This document shows positions 27,725 to 40,800 of a stretch of DNA of 64,000 bases, one piece after another (position 1 is the first letter of the stretch; every line of letters begins with the position of its first letter). The stretch spans positions 11,168,483 through 11,232,482 of the forward strand of contig NC_019859.2 in NCBI RefSeq assembly GCF_002234675.1, read 5' to 3'. The translations under genes were made by a program, and so were the position numbers. Origin of the DNA: Oryzias latipes (Eukaryota; Chordata; Actinopteri; Beloniformes; Adrianichthyidae). The notes beneath the pieces are model-generated. The model saw only the letters and a list, made by a program, of their open reading frames with translations, was not told the DNA's origin and ran no database searches.

Positions 27725-28262
27725 AACCCACTTTGATTTTGAACATGCTCTTGTGGCATTTTTCTGATGATGGTGGGCATAAAGTAACTTAAGCTAAAAA
27801 TTGGATTTCTGAATTGTCTTTATTCAAATTGTTGGGAATCAGGAGCAGACGCAAAAATGCAGTAGGAACAAGCTTGTAGGTGGGACATAGAGCCTACAAT
27901 GGCAAGCTGCATGCTCTAGATGACTAGACTCATGTATTTTTCACTTGTCCTAGCTGGCATTTGGCTCAAAACTGAACGACTGGATAGCTCCAATATTTGT
28001 CGCCATTTTTGTTGTGCCGGTAATGTTAGGATGGGGTTGTGAGCTAGCAAGAGTGTTGGATGACGGGAAATGGGGAAGGGCTTACTCCGAGGGCAAACAC
28101 TCTCGTCGTTAACTCGGAGGCAAACTTTTAACAACTACTGCTGCTCTGAAGAAAATATGTCCTAGAACATAACGCATATTTTTTTGTTTGGGCTAAAAAC
28201 GTCATAATTAAAATATCACAATGAAAACGATTAAAAAAAATGAAAAGATAATCTAAGAGTGT
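27725..28262 (+). mobile_element. Inverted-repeat element (copy B)
   Basis: This is about 540 bases related to the elements at 4547-6045 and 58530-62650, without an internal insertion. It begins near AAACCCACTTTGATTTTGAA and ends near AATCTAAGAGTGTCCT, the ends being weak inverted repeats of each other. Internal landmarks are CTCTTGTGGCATTTTTCTGA, AGGAGCAGACGCAAAAATGC and GTCCTAGAACATAACGC. It has no coding capacity. It is the best uninterrupted reference copy of this family in the window. Confidence 0.6.
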
Positions 28263-31185
28263 CCTGAAAAAAAACATTATTGAGATCAATAACAAACATG
28301 TTAAATAAAAAGTCAAAGTAACTGTTTCAGAAGCTGAAAGTATGAGACAAGACAGTCACAAGCATGAAATAAAAGGCTTTGCACATGCAATACAATGAGG
28401 TTGACTCCATGTTCAGAAAGCAGAATTACAGATTTATTTGAGATTTTTTTAATTTTACGAATCTGTTTAAAACATTTTGTGGAAATGTTTAATCCAGAAT
28501 TGGACGTGTTCTAAAAGCATTACTAGACATCATTTTTACAGGACTGTATTCAGGTAATTATTACATTGATTGTAACTGAATCCCTCAGAGTTTAATTCTC
28601 AGTTCAAAACCGGTACATGTCTACCAAACATCCATGTTTTGATCATAAATTATAAAGATTTGCAAACTTACAATGCACCAAAAATGTTTTGCCAAGAGGC
28701 TACAGCATAGATCTTACCTTTTTACCAAAGAGTTGTTCATGGGTATCCCATCATTTAGACTTTTATCTCACAAGTTCAACTTTTTTTTAATTAATCAAAG
28801 CTTTTTGTGGAATAACTTGCACAACCTCATATGACACAATCATAGCAGACTGTTTATCTTATAGTTTCACAGTAATTCTTTCTCATACTTATTTATTTAT
28901 TCCTTTCAAGAAGCATAATAAAATAATTCTGACTGTTTCATATCTTAATTTTATTAATTTTGATCTTTTGTCTCAAATATATCTATTTTAATTTAATCCA
29001 CTTTTTATTCCTTTTATTTAAGCTTTGTATCGTATATTTTAGATTAGTATCTGTTTTTATTTTTAATAGTTCGTACTTTCTGATCATTTAGATTTTGGAT
29101 CAATATTTATTAAATTCCTTAAACACAATTTTTTTTTATTTAATATTAGGTTGAAAGAAATTTTCACAAAATAGGCTAAAACAGGGCAACTTTAGTCAGA
29201 GTTTTTGTTTATTTTTTGTTTTCTAAGTTCCTTAACGTCAGCCTTTGTTATTCCCACAACGATACTGCCCTCCTCAGGATGTAAAAGGACAACATCAGGT
29301 GAAAGTCTGCACTAATACATGGACTTTTTAGATTAAGTTGTGTCTCATGTCTTAAATATATAAATATAAAGACCTAACATTTTTTAATATAATCAGAAAA
29401 AATTAAAAGCAACATTTAACAACACAGGATGATCCACATCTCAAGTGACAGTATAGGATTGGTTACATAACTAAATCCTATTTTAAAAATAATCTTGCTT
29501 TGTTTTTTCCCAAGTTTAGACAATCTATTTTTGATTGACAATGATATTTCAAGTACGTTATGTAATTTTATATATTTCCAAAACGTTACTTTTTTTTTCA
29601 ATTAATCTCACTTTATGACTGAGGATTTTTTTTAAGTGGTGGTGATTTTACTTCATTTTTCAACTAATACTCTGTTTTCATCCTGTATTTGTAGAAAAAG
29701 TTTTCATTTTTATTGCATTTCTGAATCTATGCAATCATTTGAATAATGATATATAATGATAAGAATTATGTTGTTAGGCTTCAAGATCTTACTGTAAAAA
29801 AAGTTTGCTGATTATCTGAGTCACTTATCATATTCATGTAAATTCTCAAATTTCCCACTTTTGTTTATCCGCATTTAAATAAAAAAAAAACTACATATGA
29901 TGGGCATTTCTTTTTTATGCATGGCAAAATGGACAAGCTGCTCTTTAGATAGAATAGGTGAGTATAATACACCTCATGTGTTATTCATGGGTTTGCAACA
30001 CTTGTATGATTCCCCTTCCTCTCTGCTTCCTGCCAGTCCACTTGTCTTTCCATCTCAGAGACAAAGAGCCTTTCAAGCGAACACCCACAAAAAAAAGAAG
30101 AAAAAAACGTCGGCAACATCAACAACAAAGTTAAAGCACTTAGCTGGGGAGCGACTCATCTTTGTTTTCACAAATGTGACAAATCCGATGGAGCCACATG
30201 CCTTCCTGCAAACAGATCACATCACCATGACACTTCATGCTGGAATCCTCTGCTTTCAGAAAACTATCATCTGACCATATAAACATATAAAACACCTCAG
30301 AAACTGTATTGCACTCTGTATGGCAAATGTGTGGGTCATGTCAGTCTTGGTGAGTCATGGTCATCAAAGAAGTGATGCATCCTTTGCGCATTTGAATAAA
30401 CTCCTCATCCTCGCTCCTCGCATAAGTGCTTCACCCCACTTGTACCTATTCTCAGAGATTGAATTACTACAGGGTAATGGAAACCATGTTGAGTGCTGTG
30501 GGACATCCTTTTCCCACACAACAACCGTTTAATCACAGACAAGCAGCGGGCGCTGTGCCACATTATATATCACTGTCTGTATGTGAGCAAGAGGAGCCGG
30601 TGGAAAAAACAAAAAGGAGAGTGTCTCTTTGAGGGGGGAGGAACACGAAAAATGCCAAATCAAAATGAAACGGGTTTGTGGAATTGTGTGGTTTTAATGT
30701 TTGTTTGTTTTTTGGCTGTAATCCCCCCCCCCCCCCTCCTCACACACATACACATACACACACACACATACAACATATAAAGGAATAGCATCCATTTGCA
30801 GTGTACATTAATAGACTGATAATGGATGCTAATTAGAGCAATAAAAATGCAAAGTGATGAAGAGATTGGACTTTAATTGCCCCCTTTTTTTCAACTGAAC
30901 CACTTTCTGTGGATAACGTTTTCCAAAGAGTGAACTCTGTGTGTGCTTGTGTGTGTGTGGGTGGAGGTGGTGGCGGGGTACTAGGTCATACCACGCAAAC
31001 AGCCACATACTTTCACATTATCTTCTCCAGTGGACACATCAGCGCCTCCTCTTCCTGAGCTGGAAGATTTCGGTCTCCTCCTTGGACACGATCTTGCTTC
31101 TTGACATTTCTTTTTTTCTTCTCCAATTTCTACCATCTCTCAATTTTGTGGGGCCCCCTTTTTTTGGCCTTTTTCGTTTCCAGTT
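28263..31185. other. Intergenic, AT-rich, no gene recognised
   Basis: This stretch between clock and exoc1l shows no conserved exon on either strand. I looked for the genes that lie here in tetrapods (pdcl2, nmu, tmem165) and saw no recognisable piece, including no neuromedin U core (FLFRPRN). It contains a C13 run followed by a CA/TA microsatellite (30723-30776) and a T-rich tract just before exoc1l, which probably includes its promoter. Confidence 0.5.
30723..30776. repeat. Poly(C) run and (CA)n microsatellite
   Basis: Thirteen C residues are followed by TCCTC and then about 38 bases of CACACA/CATACA repeats. This is simple sequence likely to be length-variable. Confidence 0.9.
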
Positions 31186-34100
31186 ATGTCATCTCTTCTC
31201 AGGGAGGAGATGCAGAGGATTTTATTCCGCCCTGAAAAGCACAAGTTGGTGGAGTTCATAGAAATTGAAGAGCTGTCGCGTGGGAAGCATTTCCTGTGTG
31301 TCTCAGGTACTAATTGAATTTTTTTAGATTTCTTTTTTCTTTTTTTTAAATCCTTTTTTCTATTTTTAAAACCATGGATGCAAAACAAGGTGATCCTCTG
31401 TTAAATGTTTAGGAGCATGTTGATGTCTATTTTGCAGTTGGAAAGAACAGTGCAGTGGAGTTATGCATCGTGCAGTGTCACGTATCCACGTCTTCAAAAT
31501 CCAAGAGGTCCCAAACCAAGCGCTCCAGCATTCAGGACAGCTACAGGAAGGCGGAGGTCTGGTCACTGCAAGACTTGACCCTGGTCGATGGGCGAGACCC
31601 CGATGTGGTAAATAACCAATATATTTTCAGTATTATCTGAATGTTTTTTGTTTTCATCGTTTTACACAGTCTGAGTTTGCCATAATAGGTATTGTTATAT
31701 GTGTAGACGATGTCATGAAGATTTATTTATTTAAACATTTACTAAACAAATGGAGGATCGGTCCCTTGAGATGGCACAGACAAAGCATAAAAGTATATTC
31801 AAACAAAAATGCAGTTCAAGACACAAAATAAGTATATAACAGACACTCATATACATCCACATTCACACACATATATGACAGCTCTCAGCTTTTCAACTCT
31901 AATCGCAATGCTTTTACAAAACAAATTCAACGAAAGAAATGATTGAGAAAGAGAAAACCAAACCAAAAAATACAAGCAAATATAAAATAAAAATAAATTA
32001 AAGTGCAAAAAAATCTGTGAATGAATACATGTGACGAAAACAAGTGCAAATAAATATCTTGAAAATTAATGTTGCAGGCCGCGTGAAAGGCCTTGGCAGG
32101 TTCGGAAGGATCAGGACACCAAAGCTCTAATGTGCAGTAGGAAAAGAAATAAATCACACAAGAGTCTGCATGAAAGTTCAAACCTTTGCTAAGGGAGAGA
32201 TTCAGATGCATTTCAGACACCACCAGGCCAGAAAGCTCCGCTGTCATCTGCTCTTTCTCTCTGCTCCTAAAGCAGACATGTAAAATACTTCAAAAGGTGG
32301 GTTTTCCTGCCAGTCAAGGATGGCGATTCTGCAATCGTCAGATGCCTCTGTTCCATAAACACCACAGACAAGAAAACATAGACAACCTTGTGGTTTTAGC
32401 TCAGCACTCCTAATCTGGTGATTCATGGCAGTCCCATTCAGTTTACAGCAAGCAAGCACAGGTGAAATCACAAGTTACATGATGTTCATATATATAAATG
32501 GAACCAAGTAAATGCACAATCAAAAGTATAAAAGTATAATCAAAACCTGATCATCTCCACATAAATTAGTCTGTTAAATTAGTTGAAATGAATAGACTGG
32601 CATAGACTTTCCCAGGGAGAAAGTCTGGAGGGTACTGGAGAGGACAGTTGAATCCGTCCGATAGTCGAACCTCAGATCCTGGAACAACAGTCCGGTGTGG
32701 ACCAGTTCTACACCCTCTTTAGGGTGCTGGAGGGTTCGTGGGAGTTCGCTCATCCAGCCCATATGTGTTTTGCTCGGAGTAGAACCCCTGCTCCTCCACA
32801 TTGAGAGGAGCCAGTTGAGGTGGCTATGGCATCTGGTCCGGTTGCCTCCTGGACGAATCCCTAAAGAGGTGTTCCGGGCATGTCCCACTGGGCGGAGGCC
32901 CCGGGGAAGACCCAGGACACGCTGGAGAGACTACATCTCTCAGCTGGCCTTGGAACATCTCGGGGTCTCCCCAGAGAAGCTGGAAGAAGTGGCCCGGGCG
33001 AGGGAAATCTGGGCATCTTTTCTGCCCCTACGCCCCCCCTAAATTCTTTTAGCAGTGTGCTTTGTGGTTTTTTTTCTATATATAGCATCAAAATAAAAAG
33101 ATTTAATGAAAACACAGAACTTTTAGCTTTAGTACTTTATATGTTAAGGCATTATGTTTTATAAAAACACATTATTTCCCACTCTTGCAGACAAGGATTA
33201 TTTTTAAAGCAAAGAAATATTTTAGAGTGGTAGAGGCAAAAATAAAGATTTCACTCTGAGGAATTTTATCTCTGGGTTTAATAGCACATTGTTTGATTAA
33301 AATGACCAACAAGGTTTCTAAAGTTTTGCAAATAAGAAAAAAATCTTCTAATAACCAAAATATTTTTACTCACCAGACATTTTAAAATTTCAAAAATATA
33401 AATTCCTAAAAAGATTTTCACAAAAAAGTTAATTATACAAGGTATACAACGTATTTCTCTGCAAGTACATCATTACAATGTGTTGTTACATATGTTTCAA
33501 TAATCAAAGAGTAGGTTTTTTTTCAAAAAATTGTAAATATTGGAGAGATTTAAATATTAAGTTATTAACTACTATCGTTTGGTTGCTAAGCCGAAGCTCA
33601 GCAAAAAAAGTTAAATATTGAAATTATGAGAAACAAATTTTAAATACGACAGATTTAAATGTGATAAATATGATTCAGTCGTGAATCATTTTCCCAATTC
33701 AGTTATAATTATATCTGCTGACAAAAATAGTAGACAGAAAAAAATAATTTTACTTGATGTTGATACACTTTATACCTGAATAAAGTGTATCAACTGATAC
33801 ACTGATACCTGAAATTTGGAGCCATTCTTTCTAACGTGTCCAGCAGTAGCAACTGTGGTGCTCATCATCTTCCCCAAAAAATGTGCCGAATCGCTGGGTT
33901 AGGTTTTTGTTTGAACTTCTACAAAACAGAAACATGTTTGACCTCAACGTTTTTACATTTGATTAAAAAATGAATTCCTTTCATCCAGTGTATTAACAGG
34001 AAAAAGTCTCTATTATACTATGATTTAAAAAACACAACTCATGCAGATTCCACACGACACTTATTTTCCGATCCAGAGCTCTACGCAACAAACAAGAATT

Positions 34101-34613
34101 TAAAACGTTGGTCAGAAAAATACTTTGCTGTAATTTAATTTCCTGTATCTTATGAGTTGAAATGTAAATGCATTGTCAATCATGATAGGCTTGATGGGAC
34201 TTTTAAAGAGGAGAGTGGAAGCACTGGAAGTAAAAGCATTCCATCAAAACTTTGAAAGCTTAAAATGATCAGTTTAGGAAAACACTGAACATGAGACATG
34301 CTCAAATATTTATGCTGAAGTCTTTTTCAATTCCTCTCTTCAGGACGATCCCAGTTTCCTGCTGCACTTTGACAAAGTGCGTTCGGTGACGGCCGTCAAC
34401 AGTTCTGCTAAATACACCATGGTTCGAGCCCTGGTTGCAGTCAGCGACCGCTACTGTAAGAGGTCACTGCCTCTAGAGAACTTTGACTTTGCTTACATCA
34501 AGCCCACCACCTATTACTCCAACAGAGGGGACTGTGTTGTGCTGTCACAGATATGCTTGTATGCCTGTAATTTGGTCTGTCTCTCCATGTGCCCCGTTCC
34601 CCTGGATTCATAA
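31186..34613 (+). CDS. exoc1l: Exocyst complex component 1-like protein (Sec3 N-terminal domain only)
   Basis: Exons 31186-31306, 31438-31607 and 34344-34613 give 186 codons and a TAA stop; human EXOC1L has 172 residues as I recall. The product matches the lipid-binding PH-like domain at the N-terminus of EXOC1/Sec3 and lacks the long coiled-coil and helical body of EXOC1. Landmarks are MSSLLREEMQRILF at the start, the strand FLCVSVGKNSAVELC, VWSLQDLTLVDGRD, FLLHFDKVRSVTAV, and the diagnostic tail CLYACNLVCLSMCPVPL. In EXOC1 this domain binds PI(4,5)P2 and small GTPases at the plasma membrane; a similar role here is inferred. The start has G at -3 and matches the human MSSL start. The 2.7 kb second intron holds a LINE remnant. 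No downstream full-length exoc1 follows. Confidence 0.92.
32590..33045 (+). mobile_element. LINE ORF2 C-terminal remnant (second, non-L1 family)
   Basis: An open frame (32695-33042) ends with the strongly recognisable fish LINE tail HLVRLPPGRIPKEVF, CPTGRRPRGRPRTRWRDYI and LEEVARAREIWASFLPL. It is the last part of a reverse transcriptase ORF, 5'-truncated, in the second intron of exoc1l and in the same orientation. The clade (Rex1/Babar, L2 or CR1-like) is not resolved from this piece. Confidence 0.75.
33050..34343. other. exoc1l intron 2 remainder, nothing recognised
   Basis: AT-rich intronic DNA with no recognised repeat or coding segment. Confidence 0.5.
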
Positions 34614-35912
34614 GGAAACGCTGGAATTTGAGTGCATGTCTTGTGTGTGTGCTCATATCTTGGGCATCAGTAGTTTATGCATCGTTCAGAACAAGACCTT
34701 GTTGGAGTTGTGAAGCTCACGTTTATGGCTTTTTGTGGTTTTAATAAATCGTGAACTTGTTCTGTATAAACATGATATCTTACGTATCTTGATTAACTCG
34801 TCAATTGCTTGTTTTCTGTTTTTTTTTTTAATTAGAAAATCACTTGACAACTACAAGAAAACTTTTCAAGATCTCTGGGATGTTGACCAACCTGTTTTAT
34901 CTTGTTAAAATCCTACTTACATCTCCTGCACTTTTCTTCATCAGAGTGTGTAAGTTGGAGAGTATTGCAACACTTTTTAAGAACCATTTATTTCTGGCAG
35001 AAATGATGTGAAGTTTGGAGAAATTTAACATGCTATATCTGGGTAACTTTGCTCTGGTTTGTGTAAATGATGTAATACAGTTGAAGCACTTAATTAAAAC
35101 ACAAATATTGTTACATTTTCTTGACTCAAAACCAATCACACTGCAAAAGCACCCCCTTGAAATAAGTCAACAGTTCTTAAAATATGAGTTTTTTTCTTTG
35201 TTTTTTTAAACCAATAGTATTTTGCTGTCAAAAATATTTCTTGGAGAAAGCCTTTTTTTAGATGAGGATATTTTTACTTCATTAAGATTCGGTTTTTGAA
35301 GTGTAGTTTTTAGTTTTGAGGTGGCAGTCATCCCACCTCTTCAAGGTCATGGGGTTGTTGGGGCCTATACTGTCAGGTGAAGCTGGGTGCACACGGCACA
35401 GGTTGCCAGTCCATTGCAGGGTCACACAGACAATTAGAAAATTATATCAGAGAAAACAATATTTGACCCTCTTTTCATAATTTGTAAACTTTTAGAACTT
35501 CCTAAAACATGTAAAACTATTATTTCTATTATTTTTTGAAAGTACACATTTCCAAAACAAATTTGTGACCTAAAAAAAAGGATGTTTACTTGTAATACTT
35601 TTGTCTGAAAAATATGATTTATATATAAAATGCAGGTTAGGAATTTGTGTGAAAGTTTGCAATGAATTAAAAAATGTAAGCTTTGTCTTAGACAAAAATA
35701 GCCATTTACAAAGCTACAAAAAAGGAAACATCTACTTGAAGGGCTCACTTTATTACTGTATATTAATAATTTTATTACAATAACAAGAATCATAATAATA
35801 GACAGCTGAACACACACAAAAACAAACAAACAAACAAAAATACAACACATTTCTACAGTCAAGAATAAGTAATTCATTTTTTTTTTCTGCTGTCAAGAAA
35901 AATGTGGTAATT
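34614..35912. other. exoc1l 3' flank and intergenic DNA
   Basis: AATAAA at about 34743 may end the exoc1l transcript. The rest is AT-rich. At about 35318-35432 the segment AGGTCATGGGGTTGTTGGGG followed by GGTTGCCAGTCCATTGCAGG resembles a widespread degenerate fish repeat. No gene is recognised. Confidence 0.5.
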
Positions 35913-36734
35913 CTGTTTTGTTCAGATCAGTTTTGTTACCACAGGGGGCGCCATTATCTAAAAAAAATAGTTTAGAAAGATGCTCAGTAACTTCGTTCTT
36001 TTATTGGGCTAATTTCACTTCTAACATTGATTGGAAAAAAGTCTGGTCTTTACCACAAAAATACTTCTTAACAAATAAAGTCAAAGAAATCTCTTTTAAA
36101 CTCCTACACAGATTTTATCCAGCAAAGCATTATTTAACTAAATTTAAGGCTGACATAAACACCAGTTGTACTTTCTGCCAGAAACAACCTGAAACCTGCT
36201 CTCATTTATTCTGGTCTTGTGAATTTACATACAGATTTTGGAAAAACATTCACAAATTTATCACCGATTCTATTTTTGCTGACATACAACTTTATTATAA
36301 AAACATACTTTTTGGTTTTCATAGCTTTGATGTCAAAGACCGTGATGCTTTCTTTTGTGTAAACATGGTATTATTTATCGCTAAATTTCATATACACAAA
36401 AGAAAATTTTCCAATAAAAAACCGGATTTCTTTGTGTTCAAACTGGAACTGCAGCGTTATTTAAACTTAATTTCTGCTTCAAAAAATACAAAAGCTCAAA
36501 AAACAATTAGCATCTGTAAATCTTTTGGACCGCTGACATAGATTTACTCTCGCATTTTCTCTTTTCTCTTTTTTTTTTTTTGTTTCTTTTTATTTCTTAT
36601 TCCCTTTTGTGTTTATTATTAATAATTAGTATTTTTTAAAGAATGCAACATGTTTGTTCTGTATTTAGAATTTTATTGTACATTATATGTGCATAATTGT
36701 TGTATTTTCTTGTTTTGTATGTTGCAATTGTTCA

Positions 36735-36767
<33 letters not shown>

Positions 36768-37484
36768 TCGTTCCCAAAACGTTTTAACCAACGGCTTCAA
36801 AGAGAGTTGAGTTTGAGAAAGAAGATTCTACTCTCAAAAGCAGAAGGGATTTCTCAACTTACTTATTTTGCTTTGTCTCTACACTTGGACAATCAGACTC
36901 TTAAATCTATTGCCCAAATGTTGTTAAATTTCATCTGGAAAAATCATATTTATTTAAAAAAAATCTGTATTAATGAACTATAAAAAAGGAGGCTTAAATT
37001 TTCTTAAATTTTACTTCTTTAAATAATACTTTAAAATAAACTTGATTAAATCATATTTAAAAATTCCACTTTCCATCTGGAATATTTTCCCTCATCACAT
37101 TTTTGCTAACACATGGTCTCCATTTTTTTCTCCTTTGTCATTATAATATTGACAAAATCCCAGTTAAACTCTGCTTTTCACAGACAGATTCTTCTTTCAT
37201 GGGCACTTACTCACAAATTTTCCCCTCATAACTCTTTTGTTTGGAATAGCGTATATACTTTACAAGAACAAATCATTATTTTACAATAATTGTTTTAATA
37301 AAGATATCCTACTGGTGGGTCAGCTTTTTAACCACAATGGACAATAAAACTCAGATATAAAGAATTTAACCTTAAGTATTATGGAGTCCTATACTGTTCA
37401 TAATCCTGTGGCATTCTCACTGTTATGGCTAATGTTGTTGTCCTGCATACTTGTTCTACATGTGTTAAACAATAAAGTATTTTT
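35913..37484 (+). mobile_element. L1/Tx1-type LINE fragment hosting a second LINE
   Basis: Outer copy: a short coding stretch up to 35998 resumes after the inserted LINE at 36774 with KRFNQRLQRELSLRKK, then LLSKAEGISQLTYFALSLHL and LLNFIWKN. This is the typical post-catalytic region of an L1 reverse transcriptase. Frames then break, and the copy runs into an A-rich end after AATAAAGTATTTTT near 37484. Both halves sit in one reading frame once the inner LINE is ignored. The left end is not defined. Confidence 0.65.
35999..36763 (+). mobile_element. LINE 3' end inserted within another LINE
   Basis: The element encodes an ORF2 C-terminus (DWKKVWSLPQKYFL, ISFKLLHRFYPAKHYL, CTFCQKQPETCSHLFWSC), a 3' UTR ending TTCAATAAAA and a pure A tract of about 27. 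It is bracketed by the 10-base repeat AACTTCGTTC at 35989-35998 and 36764-36773. The open frame is undisturbed for about 180 codons, so this insertion is younger than its host copy. Confidence 0.8.
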
Positions 37485-37489
37485 AAAAA

Positions 37490-37894
37490 AGTACAGTGTG
37501 CGCCAATCACCCGATGGTTTAGGGATTTAGCTGCCCCGGTATATGCCTACAAAATGCATTGACAAAACGTTTAAATAAACATAATTGAACTGGTCTGAAT
37601 AAATTATAGCAAATTACGGACCAAGTCTTTTATGTTTATTTTCTTTCAATTTTCTGTCAAATTATATTACATATGGATTTTTTTGTTTTGACTCCGGCAT
37701 GATGAATGGCCTACTGTCGACCGAAAGTTTTCTTAGTGTGTGTTTACCGCCAAAATTCAAGTTAGACGACAGTCTTTTGGTTTGATATAAACATTGGGCT
37801 GTTGCTTTGCTCGCCGCATTTTTCTTTTAACTGACTTGTCGCTGAAACGGATATTTTCTGTGGCGTTTGTTTCGGCAAGACAAGATAAGTAACG
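37490..37894 (+). promoter_or_regulatory. smc2: smc2 upstream region and 5' UTR
   Basis: About 400 bases lie between the LINE end and the smc2 ATG. A CCAATCA motif at about 37503 could bind NF-Y, which is common in cell-cycle promoters. The ATG at 37895 has A at -3. The transcription start is not fixed. Confidence 0.4.
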
Positions 37895-40800
37895 ATGTAC
37901 ATTAAATCAATAATTATCGAAGGATTTAAATCTTACGCACAGAGGACAGAAATTAACGGCTTCGACCCGCTATTCAATGCCATCACGGGACTGAACGGCA
38001 GTGGCAAGTCCAACATCTTGGACTCGATATGTTTCCTTTTGGGGATTTCCAACCTCTCACACGTAAGGACGTTTCCGCATGTTTCCATTGATTAAAGTAA
38101 AAAAAAAAGCAGCTTTGCCTTCTTTTAATAGCAAAAAAAACAGTAATTCTGTTCTATTTTATTTAAAAGGTTCGAGCTTCAAACCTTCAGGACTTGGTTT
38201 ACAAGAACGGCCAGGGTGGCATCACCAAGGCCACTGTGTCTATTACTTTTGACAACTCCAATAAGAGCCAGAGCCCTCTGGGGTTTGAAACCCACGATGA
38301 GATCACTGTAACCAGACAGGTCAGGAAAGTACACAATTATTTAATATCCCAATTTATAAAGCATTTTTTAAAACTTGATCACAAACGTTTTCTTCATAAA
38401 GGTTGTCATAGGAGGCAGGAACAAATATCTGATCAATGGGGTCAATGCCAACAACACCAGGGTGCAGGACTTGTTCTGCTCTGTTGGCCTCAACGTTAAC
38501 AACCCTCATTTCCTCATCATGCAGGTCAGCTTTGCATCTTAAACATTGAGAGTTTTCAGAAATTGCTAAACAAAATCATTCGTTTGACCTTTGGGGTCTT
38601 TTTTTTTTTTTTACTTATTTAGGGAAGAATAACCAAGGTTTTGAATATGAAACCACCAGAGGTATGTACTTTGTTTGATGAAAAAAAAAGTATAATAGAA
38701 ACACTTTTGTTAGTACTAATATACTATTTGTCTCTAGATTCTTGCTATGATTGAGGAGGCAGCAGGCACCAGAATGTACGAATGTAAAAAGATCAGTGCA
38801 CAGAGAACAATTGAGAAGAAAGAGGCCAAGCTGAGAGAGATTCAGACTGTATGTCTACCATCTGTTATTCAAGTTTCTTGTGGTTTTTGGGGAAACAAGC
38901 AGCTGCAAACTTTGTTCTATGTTTCCTGACGTTTAGATTTTGGATGAAGAGATTACTCCAACTATGCAAAAGCTGCAAGAGGTGAGCTAAATGTTTTTTA
39001 TTTATTTTTTATTTCAACATTTGTGTAATGATTTAAGGATATGCTTTAAATGTTCTTTGATGCACAGGAAAGATCCTCCTATTTGGAGTACCAGAAGCTG
39101 ATGCGTGAGATCCAGCACTTGTCACGACTTTATGTGGCCTGGCTGTTTGTGTGTGCCGAGGAGACTAAAGTCAAGTCGGCTGAAAATCTGAAGGTGATGC
39201 AAGGCAACATTGTCAAGATGCAGGCCAAAGTTTCAGAGAATGAGAGCAAAATCCAGGAGCTTTCTGCTCAGATTCAAGAGCTTCAGAAGAAAAATGACCA
39301 GGTACTGAAAGAGAAATAAAAGAAAAAAAATATTTGTATGTTTTGTGTGGCTCTGACACACTTTTGGTGTTTATTTTAAGGAGGTAAACGGAGAATTAAA
39401 AACCTTGGAGATGTCTCTTGCAAGTGTGCAGCGTGAGGATGCCAAAGCTCAGAGCAGTCTCGACTTAAAAAAGCAGAATCTGAAAGATGAAACCAAAAAG
39501 AGGAAAGAGCTCGTGAAGAGCATGGAGGAGGTAATGGATTCATTTGTGCTTCTCATTGGTGGCTGCAAGATTTTTACTTTATCAAGCTTATTGGTCTCGG
39601 TCATTCTTTTTAGGACAAGAAAGTGCTCGTGGTGAAGGAAAAAGAAGTGAGCAAGTTGTCCGAACAGCTTCAGGCACTGCAGGTGGAAGGACAGAAAAAC
39701 ACAGCTGAACTTGAGGCAGCTGAGCAGCATTTCAAAGCTGTGTCGGCGGGTCTTTCTACCAACGAGGACGGCGAGGAAGCCACTTTAGCTGGGCAGATGA
39801 TGGCCTGCAAGAACGAGATGAGCAAAGCAGACACAGAGGCCAAGCAGGTGGAGAAAAGAGACACTTTTGATGTGCAGTGGCTTGACGTCCTGCACACCTG
39901 CTGCTTCTCCGTTGAATTATTTGATCCGAAACCCAACCATTTCCATCTTTGCACAGGCCCAAATGACCCTGAAGCATGCCCAGGCAGAGCTGAAGACCAA
40001 ACAAGCGGAGATGAAGAAGATGGACAGCGGCTACAAGAAAGATCAGGACACCTTTAAGGCCGTCAAAAGCAGCCGAGAGAAACTGGAGGCGGAGCTGGCC
40101 AAACTCAACTATGAAGGTGCAGCATTCTCCTGAAAATAAAAGACGAATGTTGTAAAAGCTTTTGCCTGTTTAGTGACTCAACTTGTGTTTGTGCTGCTGC
40201 AGATGGAAAAGAAGAAAGCCTGATGGAAAAACGAAGACAGCTTTCCAGAGAAGTCGCTCAACTTAAGGAGACCTTTGACCGACTCATGTCTCGTTTTCCC
40301 AGCCTGCGCTTTGAATACAAGTAAACGCTTCTATCTGTTTGAGTATCATGCCTTTAAATGTACATTTTAATTTACATAACAGCGTATAAGCCCAGACACG
40401 TAAGATTTCGTTTAACATTCTTATTCAAAATCTATAAATAAACCAGGTGGCAGATGTGTTTAGTTTATTGACTGGAAAAGTAAAATGCCTGCAGTTAGTG
40501 AATTATTTCATATGTAGTGATTTTAATTTTGTTCATATTTTCATTTGCAGCAACATAATGGTTTTTGGAGTGGGGCAAAATTGATCCATAAATTCATTAA
40601 CAGCTAATTCCAAATAGTTTAACAGTTTACAAGATTTTACAGCTTAAACATAAACAGGAACTATTTTGATTTGAAGTTTTAAGTGTGGACAAATGATTGA
40701 TTCTGCTGTTTCTTTCATCTCTATGAACTATCTAATCTAAAGATTTGATTAAGAAATAGAACTTTAATTTCTTATCTTGTCCACCATGAATTGAGTTTTT

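Noticed and set aside
28263-31185. A hidden pdcl2 or nmu gene expected from synteny
   Set aside because: I found no neuromedin U core motif or phosducin-like segment on either strand; the ORFs here are short and compositionally random.
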